From positions 52,316,252-52,380,251 of the forward strand of contig CM019237.1 in assembly GCA_009741485.1 (NCBI GenBank): a stretch of 64,000 bases of DNA, in the 5' to 3' direction. A model generated the notes under the pieces. The model was not told the origin of the DNA, did no database searches, and saw only the letters and a list, made by a program, of their open reading frames with translations. The translations under genes and the position numbers were made by a program. This document shows positions 13,972 through 27,485 of this stretch, one piece after another (positions within the stretch are counted from its first letter, which is position 1; each line of letters opens with the position of its first letter). The DNA is from Malurus cyaneus samueli. Taxonomy: Eukaryota > Chordata > Aves > Passeriformes > Maluridae.

Positions 13972-14568
13972 AAAGGATGCTTTATTTAGAGGGTTCAGGA
14001 AGTTGAAGTGTTGCCTTCTATCAGCTCCTGACCGCAGAGCGAGCATCAGGAAGCGCACAAAAATGAACTCACTATTCCTGCAGGGAGCAAGTGCCAACGG
14101 CTACACTGAGTTCGCTTCCAACCTTGCAGCCCTCACTGCCAGCCCCCACAGACTTGTTAATCAGCCAGTGTCTCCTGGGGCTTTTGTGCTGCTTGGCTGC
14201 CTCAAAAGGAAGCCTTTCCCTACCAAACAGGGAAAGGGGCACATACCTTGCTTGAATTTTCTCTTTTGCTGGCTGTTGTGAGACTTCAGAAAGCTGAAAA
14301 CACAGGGAAAAAAGTAAATTGTCTTCATAAAAGGGGAAAAAAAAGCCTCCTGTAGAGGACAGTGACTGTAATTAAAAAGCAATTGTGTTTTGAGTCCTGT
14401 CATTAATACTTGCTGACCAGTGGCAGTGGCAGTGCGGGTATAGCATCAGCAACATACAGCAGTTCATAAAAATAAATATATATTAAATCATGCAAGCAAT
14501 ATTCCACAGAAATTAAATTTTGCAATTTTTGTTTCAACTCCAAGATTGAAAAGGTTTTCCAAAAATTT

Positions 14569-14632
14569 CCACAATAAAGCCTAAGGAAAGAGACTTAGGA
14601 ATAAGTCTCCACAATAAAGACTAAGGAAAGAG
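14569..14632 (+). repeat. Direct repeat, 24 bases with 40-base period
   Basis: The 24-base words at 14569-14592 and 14609-14632 differ at one position (CCACAATAAAG then C or A, then CTAAGGAAAGAG). This is a small local tandem duplication with no other recognised role. Confidence 0.85.
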
Positions 14633-16083
14633 TTCTAGTAAGAAGCCTAGAAATTCAGTTGTTTTTCCAAGCTGTATTAAGTGGCAACAGTTAGCAGCTA
14701 ACGTATTTTTTAAAGTGCAAAGTATCTGTAATTGCTGCATGGCTGCAGTTTATTGCAATCCGGATGCTTGAGAAGTATTCCTGAGGAATACCTCCCTACC
14801 TTTCCTAATTCTATCATGCAGAGCTTCAGGAAGGATGTTCAAACCTGTGGGAGTTTTGCACTTCAGGACTGCTTAAAAAGCCTTGTGCTTTTGATGTTTT
14901 GTCTGATCAACGGTTTTTTCCCTTTCTGAAAAGCATTTATAAAATAAATATGGCTCTTTTTTTGGTCAGAATTATCTGCTTTGACCACCATACTGGCCAT
15001 GTTTAGAGTAAAAAGAGGGCTGTGGACTGTTGATTTCTTTTTTTGACCACATTAAAAATTACCAGGGGGAGGAAAAAAATTATGATTAGTTTTGCTCAAG
15101 CACCAGGCCCATCCTTCCTGAGCCACATCAGCTTTTCTAACCTTGGTATGAAGTACATTTCTCTTTTTGGTTCAGGTTCAGGCAAGGAAACATCAGGGAA
15201 AATAGCTTTTTTTCAGGGGAACCAGTCTTTCCTCATGGGAGCAGGGACCACAAATCTTTACCTTATGCCCATTCTAGCTTTCAGATGGGTATAATAACTG
15301 AAAATCCTGTGTTAGGGAGGGGAACACAAGTCAGAAAGCTTTGGGTAATTGGCACTGCATTTCCAGAGAAATAATTTAGCAACTTCTGGAGTCATTAAAC
15401 CCCATTTAAAGACATCATTCCTCTCTCTCACCCCAAGTATTGATGTTTCTCAGAAATGTGTTCAGATGGAAAAATTAGAGATCGGGAATTCTATTGGTCA
15501 CAGTATCTAGAGATTTATTGGATAAGAAGGTCCAAGAAATCCTCTTTGACAGTCTCAGCCCGCCCATGCGCTCACCTCTCATCAGCATTGGTGCACCCAG
15601 GTTGGTTCTTTCCACAGCCATTTCTACTTTTGCCTCTCCAAATGCAGATTACTTTCCAGGACACTATGGAATTATTTAATTAGCACAACCAGCTGACTGG
15701 GCTGAATTTCCAAGTAGGCAGAAAATGTCTTGGAGGGCAAAAATGGACCAAGATTTGAGATAAACACCACCATTATTTCAAACTGATTTTATTCTTAAGT
15801 GTAGGAAGTGCCTATGTGAGAGATGTTCTCATAGGATTTCTGTCATCTCTGCCCAGTTGTGCCCAGGAAATGAGAGCTTGAGTAAGGATAAGAAAGGAGA
15901 AACAATTTCGGTGTTTTTTTTATAAATTAATATGAAATTATGGACATCATCAAAGCATTGCACCACATTTCTTCTCTGAAACTCCCAGACTGGAGTTTCT
16001 CTCTTCCTACCAGTCCAGAATGAAACAAAAATATTGCCTAAAAGTATGTTGAATGCTGAACTGCTAAATTTACCTGGAACTTT

Positions 16084-16102
16084 AAAAAAAAAAAAAAAAA
16101 AA
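16084..16102 (+). repeat. Poly-A run
   Basis: Uninterrupted run of 19 A; simple repeat. Confidence 0.85.
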
Positions 16103-17989
16103 GCCTGCATACTAAACACATGGAAATTCCTGATTTGCTTTTCCATTTAGGAATGCCCTATACATTTGCCTCTGTCCCTTACCAGTATTTAACATTGTAT
16201 TAAAGGTGGAAGTCATGAGTCAGAAAAAAAACTATGCATTATGTTCGTGCCTTGTTCATGAGAATTGGGGGGTTTTTGTTTGGGTTTATTCTGTGGGTTT
16301 TTTTTTTTTTTAATATGTTTCATTTGGGTGTCTTCCTTAGCCATTCTAAAAGTTAGCAGAACAGCTGAATCTTGAAAAGCTGAGGCATGCAATTTCATAT
16401 CCTCCAGAATCCAAAGATTTAAATATATCGGTGATGTGGATGCTTGATTAAATAAATCTCTGTTTGAATGCTATAAATAAACTAAATCAGTGGAAAAGTG
16501 CTTGTTTCTCAGTAGCTCTTGCAAGTTGTTTTGCATCTTTGTAGCAGTGGAACTTAGAAATCTGAATGTGTTTAGGAAATTAGATTTTAACTAAGCTATA
16601 AGCGACCACAAAGGAGTGCATTAAAAAAGCAGAACCATTACCCACCACTTCCATTTTGTCAACCCAAAAAAAGAAAAGTTAGAAGCAGATGCATTATTTT
16701 TCTAGTGAAACTGGATTTTCTTTAAAAAACATAGAAGAAGTGCATATTGTTACCATGTCACAGGCAAAGAAACTGCTGGTGTTAGCTAATAAAGCCCCAA
16801 AATTTAAAATGCACATGGATTATGTTTAGCACTACACTTGACATTATCTCCTCAGTGATCTGCAGTGATATTAAATTGCTGGTTGAAAACAGATGGGTAA
16901 CATAAAAGTGAAGCCTGCCCTCTGACATCAGCACAATCAGCACCTCTGTTTCACAACCAGGCTGGGAACTGCCACCTCTTCAGCATCAGGGACATAAAAA
17001 CGCCAACAGACGTCCTGCCTGGTGCACATTTGTTATTCAATAGCTGCAGGCACCAAGAGCAGGCTCACAAGATTATAGATGGAGCAAGACTGGATCGCAC
17101 CAGGGCAGAGTGAATGGGGGATTCACCCACAAGTTTATTGGAGAGCTAACATTTTAATGTGAAAATGAGGGTGTAAAGGCAAGAAAGAAAATTTTAAAAA
17201 ATCTGATTTCTATCGATTTTTCCTTCATGGTACAATTTGTTATCTGACATCCAGGAGAAAAACATACTTCCTGTGGCAACCAGAGCCTCTAGAATTCCTC
17301 CAAGCTACCCCACTGGCAGCTGGCTGAGAGAACAAAAGGGGAACAGGCAACTGCTTCCACAAGGACACCGCTGAACCCCTCTCCAGGAGTGCATCCAGAA
17401 TTCATTTCTGCTGCGATGAAAGCACCAGCAAACCACCATTGCTGCAGCATTCCCATGCTGGGATGAGCCCACTCCTGCTCCCAGAACGTGCTGCCAAGCT
17501 CTCATTTAGTTCTCGCTCATCTCTTCCTCCCCATCACCCCTGTACCTCCTGTTTTCAATCTCTGCCACATTCACAAGGCCACTCCATCCTTCCCTGGCAG
17601 GGACAGGTCATGTCTGGCTGCTGCTTCCTGGTGTCTCCATTCCTCCTTCCCAGCCCCTGGATCATGCACATGCGGTATGAACAGCAAGCACAGGGGATTT
17701 TGGAAGCAGTGAAGAAAAGCAGCCCTCCCCCAGCAGCAAGAATCTTTCATTGTATTTTGATAGATAAAAGCTTCCTTTTGGCGATCTCATCTGAAAAACT
17801 GGTTTATCCCCCATTCCCATCATATGTAATTAATGAAACCGCATTAATGAGTATTTGACAACCCCCATGTAAGAAAGCAGTGTATTCATTATCTGAGTAG
17901 GGTACAGCACAGGTGAGGAATGGAAGAACTGAGAGATCTGGAAAGATAATTATGAATTTAGTCACTGAGAAGCAGGCATCTAGCAAGAT

Positions 17990-18011
17990 TGATTTATTTA
18001 TTTATTTATTT
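17990..18011 (+). repeat. (TTTA)n microsatellite
   Basis: About five TTTA units, uninterrupted. Confidence 0.85.
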
Positions 18012-21000
18012 TGTGACCCAGCTGAAGCATTTGCAAAGATCAGTGAGACACTGGCTCTTAAATTGCCTATTGTGCCTTTGTAAAGTCTGAGAGGCTCCTA
18101 TCTGAATCTCAAATGCTTTTAGAAAGAGACTCACATGATGAATCCAAAGGCACAGTGGTGATGCCTCCAAGTCCCAAGTTGGTGCTCAAACCATCAGGAA
18201 ATCCTGGCCCTAGGAAATCAGCTGCATCTCAGACTTTAAATCCAAAGGATACAACAGGCAATGGAGAGGATATTTGTTTTTAACACATCCTGTAGAGAAA
18301 AAGGATGCAGGCTTGACTGACTGGTGTAGTCTTCCACAGACAAATCTGAATTAACAGTGTTCTTAGCACAGATCATCCCTATCCACTTGCAGTATCTGTT
18401 CATCAAAACAACTGCTCAGCAGCTCCAGAGAATAGGAGGCAGAGAGCCCAGAGGGAGCAGGCTGTGACAGGTCAGGCACAGGACATTCCTCCATGCTGAA
18501 TATTTCTCCAGAAAGTTCTGTACATGGGGCAGAACCCCCAGACAAGTGCAGACACTGCTTGGTTTATTCTGTGTTACAATTTTTAATTTCACAGTTATGA
18601 AATTCAAAAGCAGGGGAAACATGATTCTTTTTCTGATGTTTAAATTCAGAGAGTTTATATTGCAAGGTGAGAGGCTGCCATACACACGGCAGAGAGTGAT
18701 CTCCTTCATGTGGCGGGTGCAGGACACTGGGAAGGGCAGTGTTGGCTGCATATTGGCAGGTACCCCATCCCTCATCTCCCTCTAAAAGGAAATCACACAT
18801 TACCCTGCTGAGAAAGGAGGTTTGTTGCTTTCCTTCAGATGCCAAATTAATTATTGGCATTTATTCTTCACAGTGAATATTTATTCTTCTACCTTGGAGC
18901 TCTTGCCAGTCGTTGGGACCTCAGCATAAAGCACATCCTGCACCCAGGCCAGGCAGCAATTTCAGCTTTACATGTGCTCTCAGGTGAGGGCTGTGAAAAA
19001 ATAAGGAAAAATTAGTGCTCAAGTGCACACATTTTTCATTTCCTGAAATCAGAAAAATATTTACCATTTTCAGTAGGTCTTTATTCAAGTTTGTCACCTT
19101 GATGTGGTGCTCACTGCTCTGTCCCAGACACCCACATGTGTGCACACACATCCTTAGCTACTGATGAACTCCACATCATCACACATCAGCTCACTGCTGC
19201 AACAGGGATATTTGTATTCCCTGAACAAAATCCATGAACTTGCTACAAAATTCTTACACCCATTTCCAGAAAGTACCAATGTGCCAGTAACGCACAACAA
19301 TGTTAACAGCAAAGAGATATCCACAAAAAATGAAAAGTAGGATTCAAATGAAAGGGAACACCCAGCAAATAAAGGAGGCAGCTTATGTGTTTCTAAGAAA
19401 GTTAAAGATAATGGGCATAAACAGAGAACACAAGGAACCGTGTATGGTTTGTTTGTGTGTGGAATGAGCTGACTGGGTATTGCATAAATCTCAGAGTAAA
19501 TGAGATACACCAGGGAGCTCTTAGATGCTCTTAACTAGTAGTAAATCACCTACTTTTCATTATTTCCCACTGATGATCTTACTGGAGTGTATTCAGCTAA
19601 TTTTTAAACAAAGTACTTTCTGTACCCAAATGGCAAACAAATAACTGATTAAATGGAGAGATAGCATACCCAGAAGATTTGCATCTACCTAACAGCACCT
19701 CAAGTCATATAATTATGCTTTGTAACACTGCTGCAAAGGGCTTGAACTGAAATTCCCCAAAGACAGGGATATTAATTGCCCCAGCATGAGATTCCTAATT
19801 TATTTTTTAGTATCACACATAATCTCCCTGAGGGGAGATTCAGATTGTGATGCCTGAAGGTCCCCCCCAGTCTCCAAAACAGGAGTAAATTTAACTTTAA
19901 CCTTCTGCACACCATTTTGTGTTTACTGATCTGAAAGTGTTTTGTGGAGGGGTTTTGTTCCCCTGCCAAATCTGGGTGCATGAAACCAAGGCCAGAACCA
20001 GAGTGATGTCCCACAAGTCCTCATTGCTCAACCTTCACAGTGAGACGAACAAACCCACAAACAGACAGCTGCACTCCTGGTACCCACCTTGCCATCCCAA
20101 CCCACCAGTTCCACAGCATAGATTCTTGCTTTTGGACCTGCCGAACCATACAAATTCCACATCCACAAAGGACCCACCTCTGTGCTTCCTCCCAGGAGCA
20201 CTTCGGGTAAGATAACAGTTCCAAACCTGCAGGAAAATGATGGCAGCAGGATAGGCAGGCTGTGACTGCTCTTCAACAAGCTTAAACATTACACTTATGT
20301 GACAGCTGTTTGGGAAAGGGAAGCATTACTAGCCATGGCTTGGATTAGAGTCATGAATAAAGGAAAGCTAATATGACTTGGAGTGGAAAATAATTTGGCT
20401 TGTGGTACTTATTTTGCAGCGTTTATTGATGATGGTTCAAAACCATTTGTTTCTAACAGCTGCACATCCTCTAAGATGTGGCAAGTTAAGATTGTAAATA
20501 AGCTCTGTGGTAATTAAGCCTCCCCTGCTCCACCAAACACCTTCAGCACTGTATTTGAGGAGTCAGCTTCCATCCTCTGCCTCAAATTTGCTGCCTCATC
20601 CATCCAAAACCTCCTCGTCTTAAGCAAGGAAGAAGAGGGAGAGAAAGAATTCTTGAACTCCTAGCTGGATAATATTCCTAATGTAGACAAGGTCCACATA
20701 ATTGCATTCCTCATGCTCGATTACATTTATTTGCCACCTGCTCAACAGATGAGAGTCCTCCATACACAGATGTACACAGGAAACCTCTTGCAAACAGATC
20801 CAAGCACTGCCTAAAAATGAAGTTCCCTCCTCCTTCCCGGCTCCCATAAACTGCTCTGTCTCTGACCAACCCAAAATTATGCTGGCTGAGATGTCCACAA
20901 GTAGGAACCCCTTCCAAATCATGTTTGTCCTGTGGGGCTGAGACAGATGAGGTTTATACTAGCCTTTCCTCAAATTGTTCCTGCCAGGGAGCTCTCCTGG

Positions 21001-21835
21001 GCTGCAACCAGATGAACCCTTGGAAAAGGGGGAATGTCCTTTCCAGACTCTAAAAGGAAAGTCCCAATGTTCAGCAACAAAGTGGTGCAGGGGTTCTTAA
21101 GGGCTGGCAAGTTAGGAGGAAAATAAGGAGCAAACCAGACAGAGACTCTATTCCACTGCATAAATCTAAAGTTGTCCCAGCGTTCTCAATAAAACCATTA
21201 AAAACCAAAACAAGTAAACAAATAAAAAAAATCTTGCAACAATAAACCCACAACATTAAGTGCCCAAACGTGCTCCAACAGTCTGCCACACCAGCAGAGG
21301 CATGTGAACAGTCTCCAGGGATTGATGTTTGTACCTCTCTGCTAATGCAGCTCGAAGCTGCAGAGCAAAGCCACAGAGAGGAACCACTCAGAGAACAAAC
21401 CAAAGACACAACAGGCTGCAGGTCCACATGGCTCCTTCTCCCAGGAAACTGTCAAAGCTTACATAAATCCACGGGGAGAGCAGAGACGCCTTATCCAGCT
21501 CCTGGATTCCCTGATTTGGCTAGGCAAAGTGTCACTGTGTACATACCTTGTTCTTGTTTCTCCTCAGGCATCCATCCCTAGCCACTGCTGGGGCAGAAGA
21601 TTCTGAGCAAGATGAATCACCAGGTATCCCATTCTTGCATTCTTGTCACTGCTGAAGAAAATGGCTAAACTTTAGCTACTTTTAATAATTCTGGTCTTAA
21701 TTTAACTTGTTTAGAAAGTCTAGGTTTATAAAGCAAGCTGCAAGTTTGACATGCAGCTTGCAAAGGAAAGGTCACTACCACCATCAGCTTACCCAAGGAA
21801 AAGCCAATCCAATCAAAGCACACACACATCATATA

Positions 21836-21855
21836 GATGATATAGATATAGATAC

Positions 21856-21940
<85 letters not shown>

Positions 21941-21942
21941 TA
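21836..21942 (+). repeat. Compound GATA/GACA microsatellite
   Basis: Degenerate GATATA units, then about five GACA units (about 21864-21885), then about fourteen perfect GATA units up to about 21941. The long uninterrupted GATA part is likely to be length-polymorphic. GATA/GACA arrays are the Bkm-type repeat known in reptiles and birds. Confidence 0.95.
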
Positions 21943-23290
21943 GACACACATGAAGAGAGAGTCTCATTGCTACTAATGGACAGAATTGTCCTTGGGATTT
22001 GTGCTCAGTCTCAGCTGAAGCCTGGGAGGAACCAGTCAGGCTCTGCAGTATTGTTGAACATTTCCATGAAGTTGGGTTCAGACTGGTTTGTAACCTGCAT
22101 GCCAGATTCCACTCTCCATAACATCACATTATCCCCTTGGTTTTTGGATGGGTTGTCTCTTCTCTTAAAATTAAAATTGAAAAAATAAAATTGTAGAGCC
22201 TTTTCTGGGGCTTATTAAAGATGCCATCATATTCCAAGGGTTCTACCTGAGCAAATACTGGAGCATCTCATCATTTTCTGTAACGCTGCAAATGAGAACT
22301 GAAGGGATGCCAAGGGCTGTAGCCTGCCAGCTCCTGAGGCAAAACTGCAGCCTGGGGACAGCCACCATGAATTTAGGATGTGTATACAAAATGTATCTCT
22401 GAAAGCACAGCAATCCCTATAACCAATCCCATCAAACCTGTCAGACAAAACTTCCCTTCATGCTTGAGTTGGAATTGAGCTGGAGCAAAGACCAATGAAT
22501 CTCATTTTTCGTTGTTTGAATATAAAGAGACACTGGTGATACCTGGCAGGTCAAGTGTGCCTGCCCTGCCTGCTCCTGTGTCCCAGGAATCAGCTGTAGA
22601 GACAAGATGTTTTGCTCAGATTGTTCTCGGTAATTACAGAGACTCTCATTTACCTTGGTGGAAACACCAGTACATGGAGTGTGCACCTCTGTTTTACCTG
22701 CACTGGCAAAAACACACAGTGGAGATCAAGAGATTAAAAAGAAAGCTTTATCAGAATTCTGGCTAGCTGCTCTGGAAACGCTAGGAATTTGGGAGAAAGG
22801 ATGTGCATAGACAGGCCTGGAGCACTTCAAGCAGCTGCTGGCCTTGTCAGATCACCTCCTTCTTCCAGCTTCCTTCTTCCACCAAGCCAACAGTGAAGAC
22901 ATGACATTGTCAGCCTCCTTTGAAAAGGGGTGATGAAATGTGTGGTTATCCCACCACCAAGCAATCCCTTAACAAGCACAGCTCTTGAAAGCCAGTGCTG
23001 CAGATGGGGGATTGAGGGAATTGGGGTTTCTGACTTGTGTCAGATGAGGCCCTTCCCTCAACCTGCCGGCAGGTTCTCTTCAAAGCTGTGAGCTGACGCA
23101 TCCTTTTCAGCATCATTTCATCCTGTGAGCAGTGCCTGTATCAGCCTTGCTGCACACAGTCATTTGCAGACCTGCTCTGCCTCCAGGTATCTCCAGGGGA
23201 TCACAGAGGCCCTGGTTTTGGGATAACACAGGTTTACAGTCCCCAATACCTTCGCAGCAACAGTTTGGTCTGGTGAAAGTACTTAGATTT
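21943..23290. other. Intergenic, nothing recognised
   Basis: Unique sequence between the microsatellite and a CR1 copy. Only short, unsupported open frames. Confidence 0.5.
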
Positions 23291-23292
23291 AC

Positions 23293-23512
23293 ATAGAATC
23301 ATAGAATCATTTAGGTTGGAAGGGACCTTAAAAATCATCTCCTTCCAACCCCCTGCCATGGGCAGGGACACCTTCCACTATCCCAGGTTGCTCAGAGCCC
23401 CATCCAACCTGGCCTTGGACACTGCCAGGGATGGAGCAGCCACAGCTTCTCTGGGCAACCTGTGCCAGGGCCTCACCACCCTCACAGGGAAGGATTTCCT
23501 TCATGCCTGGAC
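23293..23512 (-). mobile_element. CR1 LINE 3' fragment (minus orientation)
   Basis: Starts with 'agaatcatagaatcatttaggttggaagggacctt', the reverse of a CR1 3' end, and proceeds through the CCAACCCCCTGCCATGGGCA and 'cctgtgccagggcctcaccacc' blocks. A well-preserved, relatively young copy. Confidence 0.95.
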
Positions 23513-25561
23513 TCGAAGTAGAGATCTCCTCTTGCTCTTTTATGTGCCTGTTGTGTGCTGGTGAGGCAGAGATGCTGTGCTCACCCAGCCTGTTGTGGGC
23601 CCAACACTAATGCATATCAAGGAGACATAGATAGAGTTAAATCAGACTCTGTCATTCAACCCAAAAATGCAGTCAGCCAAACAGCAAGACTCCAGCCCTT
23701 CTTCACCTGCCTGTACACAGGTGGGGGAAGGGAAGGGGAGCACAGGAACTTTTGTTAAAGAAAAAAGGGAATTTTTACAAGATGATTTCTGAAGGCCAAA
23801 CCCTAGCTTACTCTTACATGGTGTTTTGCTCCCCAGGTTCAAATAGCTGGTATTACTGAAACCTCTGTATACTTAAAAAGAAAACACTCCTTTCTAGCTG
23901 AAGCCCAAGCTGTCTCTGGACAGAAGTCACAGAAGTACAGATCAGGACATGGCCTGTCCTGTACCACTGCAATGTTTGACTCTTCCAGACTCTGTCTATT
24001 TTCCTACAATTTCTTACTGTATTTTCCATGGTCTCATCACTTGCCTGTTTTCCATCCTCTGTGACCACTGCAGTTGTCCCTCTCCCCTCTCTGCTCCTGG
24101 GCTTGCTCCTGCACAGGCAAAACCAGCAGCCAGGCTGTGGCAGATCAAAAGGTCCAAGCTGTCAGTATTCAAACCAGCTCCAGAGCATATAAAAGCAGCT
24201 TGCTGTGCTCTGCTGACTGCTCAGGAAAGCAAAGGCGTTTTCCATCATAAAAGGCTCTTTTTATTGCAAAAGCCCCTGACAGCATGAAAGTCCAGCAGGA
24301 AAACCTGTCCCCTCTTACCACACCAACTTCTCTATCTTTTGCCCTTCTCTAGTAAATCCCAGTTTGGAGACCCCAGTGCAATAAAAATTGCTGGACAAAA
24401 GAATTCTTCTAGCATAAACCTAACACAAAGGCTACAGCAGCAGCTCCTTAAGCTCTCAAAATAAAGGTTTTTTTGCTTACAGGTGTCAAATTCCCAAGGA
24501 CAAATATCCATCTCATTTTAAATTCAATTTCCTGAGCTGTAATTTATCTGTTGAAAACAGAGCTGGTTAATCCCCATGTATATCAACTCTTCAAAAAATT
24601 GTTTTCCTCCTCCTTTTCTCTGAGGACAACCAATACCAAGGATTTCAGGTTCTGTTTTTTCACCCATATTGAAAAACAAAACCTCAGAGCTGAAGACTAC
24701 AAAGCTCTAAGGAAAGATACTTGGTTCCAACACTGTATCTAAGGCAACTCTTAAAAGCTTTCTGAGAGAGCACAACCAACACCAGTATTTTCCTTTCTGT
24801 GATAATCCCATGCAAACCTAAATAAACATTTATTTTTCCCTCTCTTCAAAAGAGCTGCCTTACACAGGAATGCATTACAGAAATTGGGAGGGGAGGGGGG
24901 TTGGTTTTAGGCACATGCTCCCAAGTTGACACTACCTTGGTAATCCCAGGCCTCAAGCCCCTTGCTGTTCCTGGCAAAGGGAGCAGTTTACAATACCTCT
25001 CCCTTGCTTCAGGCCAAATTGGGCTGGCTTTTAGGGTTTGACCATCTCAGAAGAAAAATAAATTTTTATGTTGCTCTGGTCATCAAGTAAAATACTAAGG
25101 AGGTGTAGACTAAAAAAAAATAATCATACTTTCAACAGGAATGAAGCTGATACATGACACACTCATCAAATATTTGTAACCACCCACCTCCAATGGCTCT
25201 CTGCAGCCACTTAGGGCTTGCTGTAAAAACGTTCTGAGGGAGAGGACAAAAAAAAAGTTATCAGCAGGAATTCTGTTAATTGTCACCAAAAGGCTTTCGC
25301 TGGATCATTTCCTGTGCCCTGCATCCAGCTGGAAGCGCTCTCCGTGGGGAAAGCCGACACACAATCACCCGGCCCTGCCGCTCACTGCCAGACAAATGGA
25401 GGAAACTGCAGCCTATCATAAATCTGTCAGTCATGGGCCAAATGGGTATCGGGAGGGCTGGGCTTCTTTTCCCCCCAATTATCACTTGGCAGACACACAG
25501 AAATGAAGCTAGGAGATAAATGGCTTTTTTTCAGTGGCACACTCCCATAAATCCAGCTGAG

Positions 25562-25970
25562 AACCACAGAACGGCCTGGGTAGGAAGGGATCTTGAAAAT
25601 TATCTCCTTCCAACCCCCTGCCATGGGCAGGGTCGCCTTCCACTGTCCCAGGTTGCTCAGAGCCCCATCCAACCTGGCCTGGAACACTGCCAGGAATGGT
25701 GCAGCCACAGCTTCTCTGGACAGCCTGTGCCAGGGCCTCCCCACCCTCACAGAGAGCAATTTCTTCCATACATCTGGCCTAAATTCCCCCTCTTTCTGTT
25801 TGTACCTATTCTGCCATGTGCTGTCACTTCGGTTCCCGATGAAGAGTCCCTCTCTGGTTTCCTTGTGGGCCCCTTCAGATCCTGAAAGGTGATGTGAGGT
25901 CTCCACACAACCTTCTCCTCTCCTGGCTGAGCAGCCCCAACTTCTCGCAGCCCCAGAGCCAGAGCAGTGA
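25562..25970 (-). mobile_element. CR1 LINE 3' fragment (minus orientation), about 400 bases
   Basis: Same CR1 3' blocks as the copy at 23.3 kb, but extending further upstream into the element (the 'gatcctgaaaggtgatgtgaggtctcc' and 'ctggctgagcagccccaacttctcgcagcc' segments). The reverse-complement frame looks protein-like but is the CR1 tail, not a gene. Confidence 0.93.
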
Positions 25971-26075
25971 AGCGGCTGATTTATCAAAGAGTGGGATGAG
26001 AGGGAGCGCAGGAGACCTGCCCACAGTTCTGCTCTGCCACTGCTCTGCAGGGTGAGCTTATAAAAGTTCTCCTTT

Positions 26076-26245
26076 CAAAAAACAACAAACAATCAACAAC
26101 AACAACAGCAACAACGAAAGAAAAAAAAAAAAAAACCCAAAACAATCCAAATCCAACCCCCCAAAAAACAACAAAACCCCAAAATTAAAAAAAAAAAAAA
26201 AACAACACAAACAAAAAACCCCACCAAACCAACAAAAAATGCAAA
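26076..26245 (+). repeat. A/C-only low-complexity tract
   Basis: About 170 bases made almost entirely of A and C: (CAA)n-like units, two poly-A runs and short C runs, with very few G or T. Strong strand asymmetry. Confidence 0.9.
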
Positions 26246-26828
26246 TCCTAGCAAAACCAAGACCAATCCTTCTCTTTAAGTACTTTCAGTGGATGAGCTC
26301 AAGATAATGATGTCAAGCAGTATTAAGTTAATTTATTTAATGTAAGCTGATCATTGCTATTTTGACTTGTCGAGGCATATTTGAGAAATGGGAAAGCAGG
26401 TAGAAACAAAACAAACAAAGGAAACATCTGTGAGTTTCAGTAACAGAAGAACCATCCTGAGATTCCTTTCTCCAAGCAGTTGGTCCTGAAAAATTCAACA
26501 TTTACCCAACAGCTAGGTGGCAATTACAAACAAACCGAGGTAAAGCCACAGTGACAGCTCGTCCTCAAGCCTACAGGGCAAACCTGGGGTCAGAAGGGAA
26601 ATGGAGACACCAAGAGGCAAATGGCAGGAGCTACAGAAGAATCTGGGGGAGGCTGGGCGGCCTGGAGTCCCGCTGGGATGTGAGCAAGGAGAGTCAGAGT
26701 CAGGGGTGCACAGCAAGGTGTGAGGAAAGCCCTTGGAAGTGGGAGGAGTCCTTTAAGTAAATGTTTTGGATGTCAAAGGTTGCTAGGGCAGGGACTGGGT
26801 GGCTGCCCAACAACAGGCATACAAGCAA

Positions 26829-26857
26829 ACAAATAAATAATAAATAAATAAATAATT
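26829..26857 (+). repeat. (AAAT)n microsatellite
   Basis: About seven AAAT/AAT units. Confidence 0.85.
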
Positions 26858-27108
26858 TCAGTGAAATGCTTTGCTGGTTCCTGCCAAGGGCACCTCAGGC
26901 AAATGCAGATGGCAGCAGCCAAGGCAGGATGGAACCCAGCTCTCCTGGCTCTCCATCCAGCACCCAGCCAGGAGGTCGAGGTGCCACTCTCTCCCTGCTT
27001 TCAAAAGGAAACAACAGGGAAAGCTGTTACCCTGGCAACTTTCAGAGCAGGGACTGTTGCAAGAACAAACATTATGTATGCAAATAAAAGCGTCCAGGCA
27101 CAACAGCC

Positions 27109-27125
27109 TTAAAAAAAAAAAAAAA
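27109..27125 (+). repeat. Poly-A run
   Basis: Run of about 17 A; simple repeat. Confidence 0.85.
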
Positions 27126-27462
27126 GGGCCAGACTAATATTTGCAGAAATAAGTGCCTGAAGTAAGGCTTCTAGACCCAGAGCTAGAGCTTTAAATAGAT
27201 AATTTACTTTCCAGGTGGTCTGAAGGATTGCAAGAAAAGAGATTGAACTTTTCCTAAAAACTTAGCTGGTTTACCAAATGCCTTATTACAGTATCAAAAC
27301 CCGCTGTTGAGATCTGTCTGTGAAAACACAGCCCTACAAAATCCTCTGCTGCCTTTTATGGGAGTAGCTACAATGCTCAACTAAAGGCTTTTTGCAATAT
27401 TTCATGTGTAATTTCATTTCAGGCACGTAGCATCTACACAAAGTAAATTGGTTTGGTTTCTC

Positions 27463-27485
27463 CATCCCCCAACAATTGGGGGATG
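27463..27485 (+). repeat. Perfect 10-base inverted repeat with 3-base spacer
   Basis: CATCCCCCAA, then CAA, then TTGGGGGATG. A third copy of the CATCCCCCA arm follows at about 27490. No T-run follows, and the surroundings are non-coding. Confidence 0.8.

Larger units (their letters stand above)
9980..21835. other. Gene-poor intergenic region between ITPR2 and the dystroglycan-like gene
   Basis: About 11.9 kb of AT-rich sequence. Open frames are short and fall on both strands without splice context or family resemblance. Low-complexity spots are listed separately (13922-13971, 14569-14632, 16084-16102, 17990-18011). I recognise no gene, RNA or CpG island. Distal regulatory elements cannot be excluded and would need cross-species alignment. 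Confidence 0.55.

Noticed and set aside
21836..21942. Array of short repeats as a CRISPR-like structure
   Set aside because: The units are 4 bases without spacers, in vertebrate DNA; it is a microsatellite.
25427..25987. 186-codon minus-strand frame with protein-like appearance
   Set aside because: It is the tail of a CR1 element, the same frame being seen in the other CR1 copies of the window.
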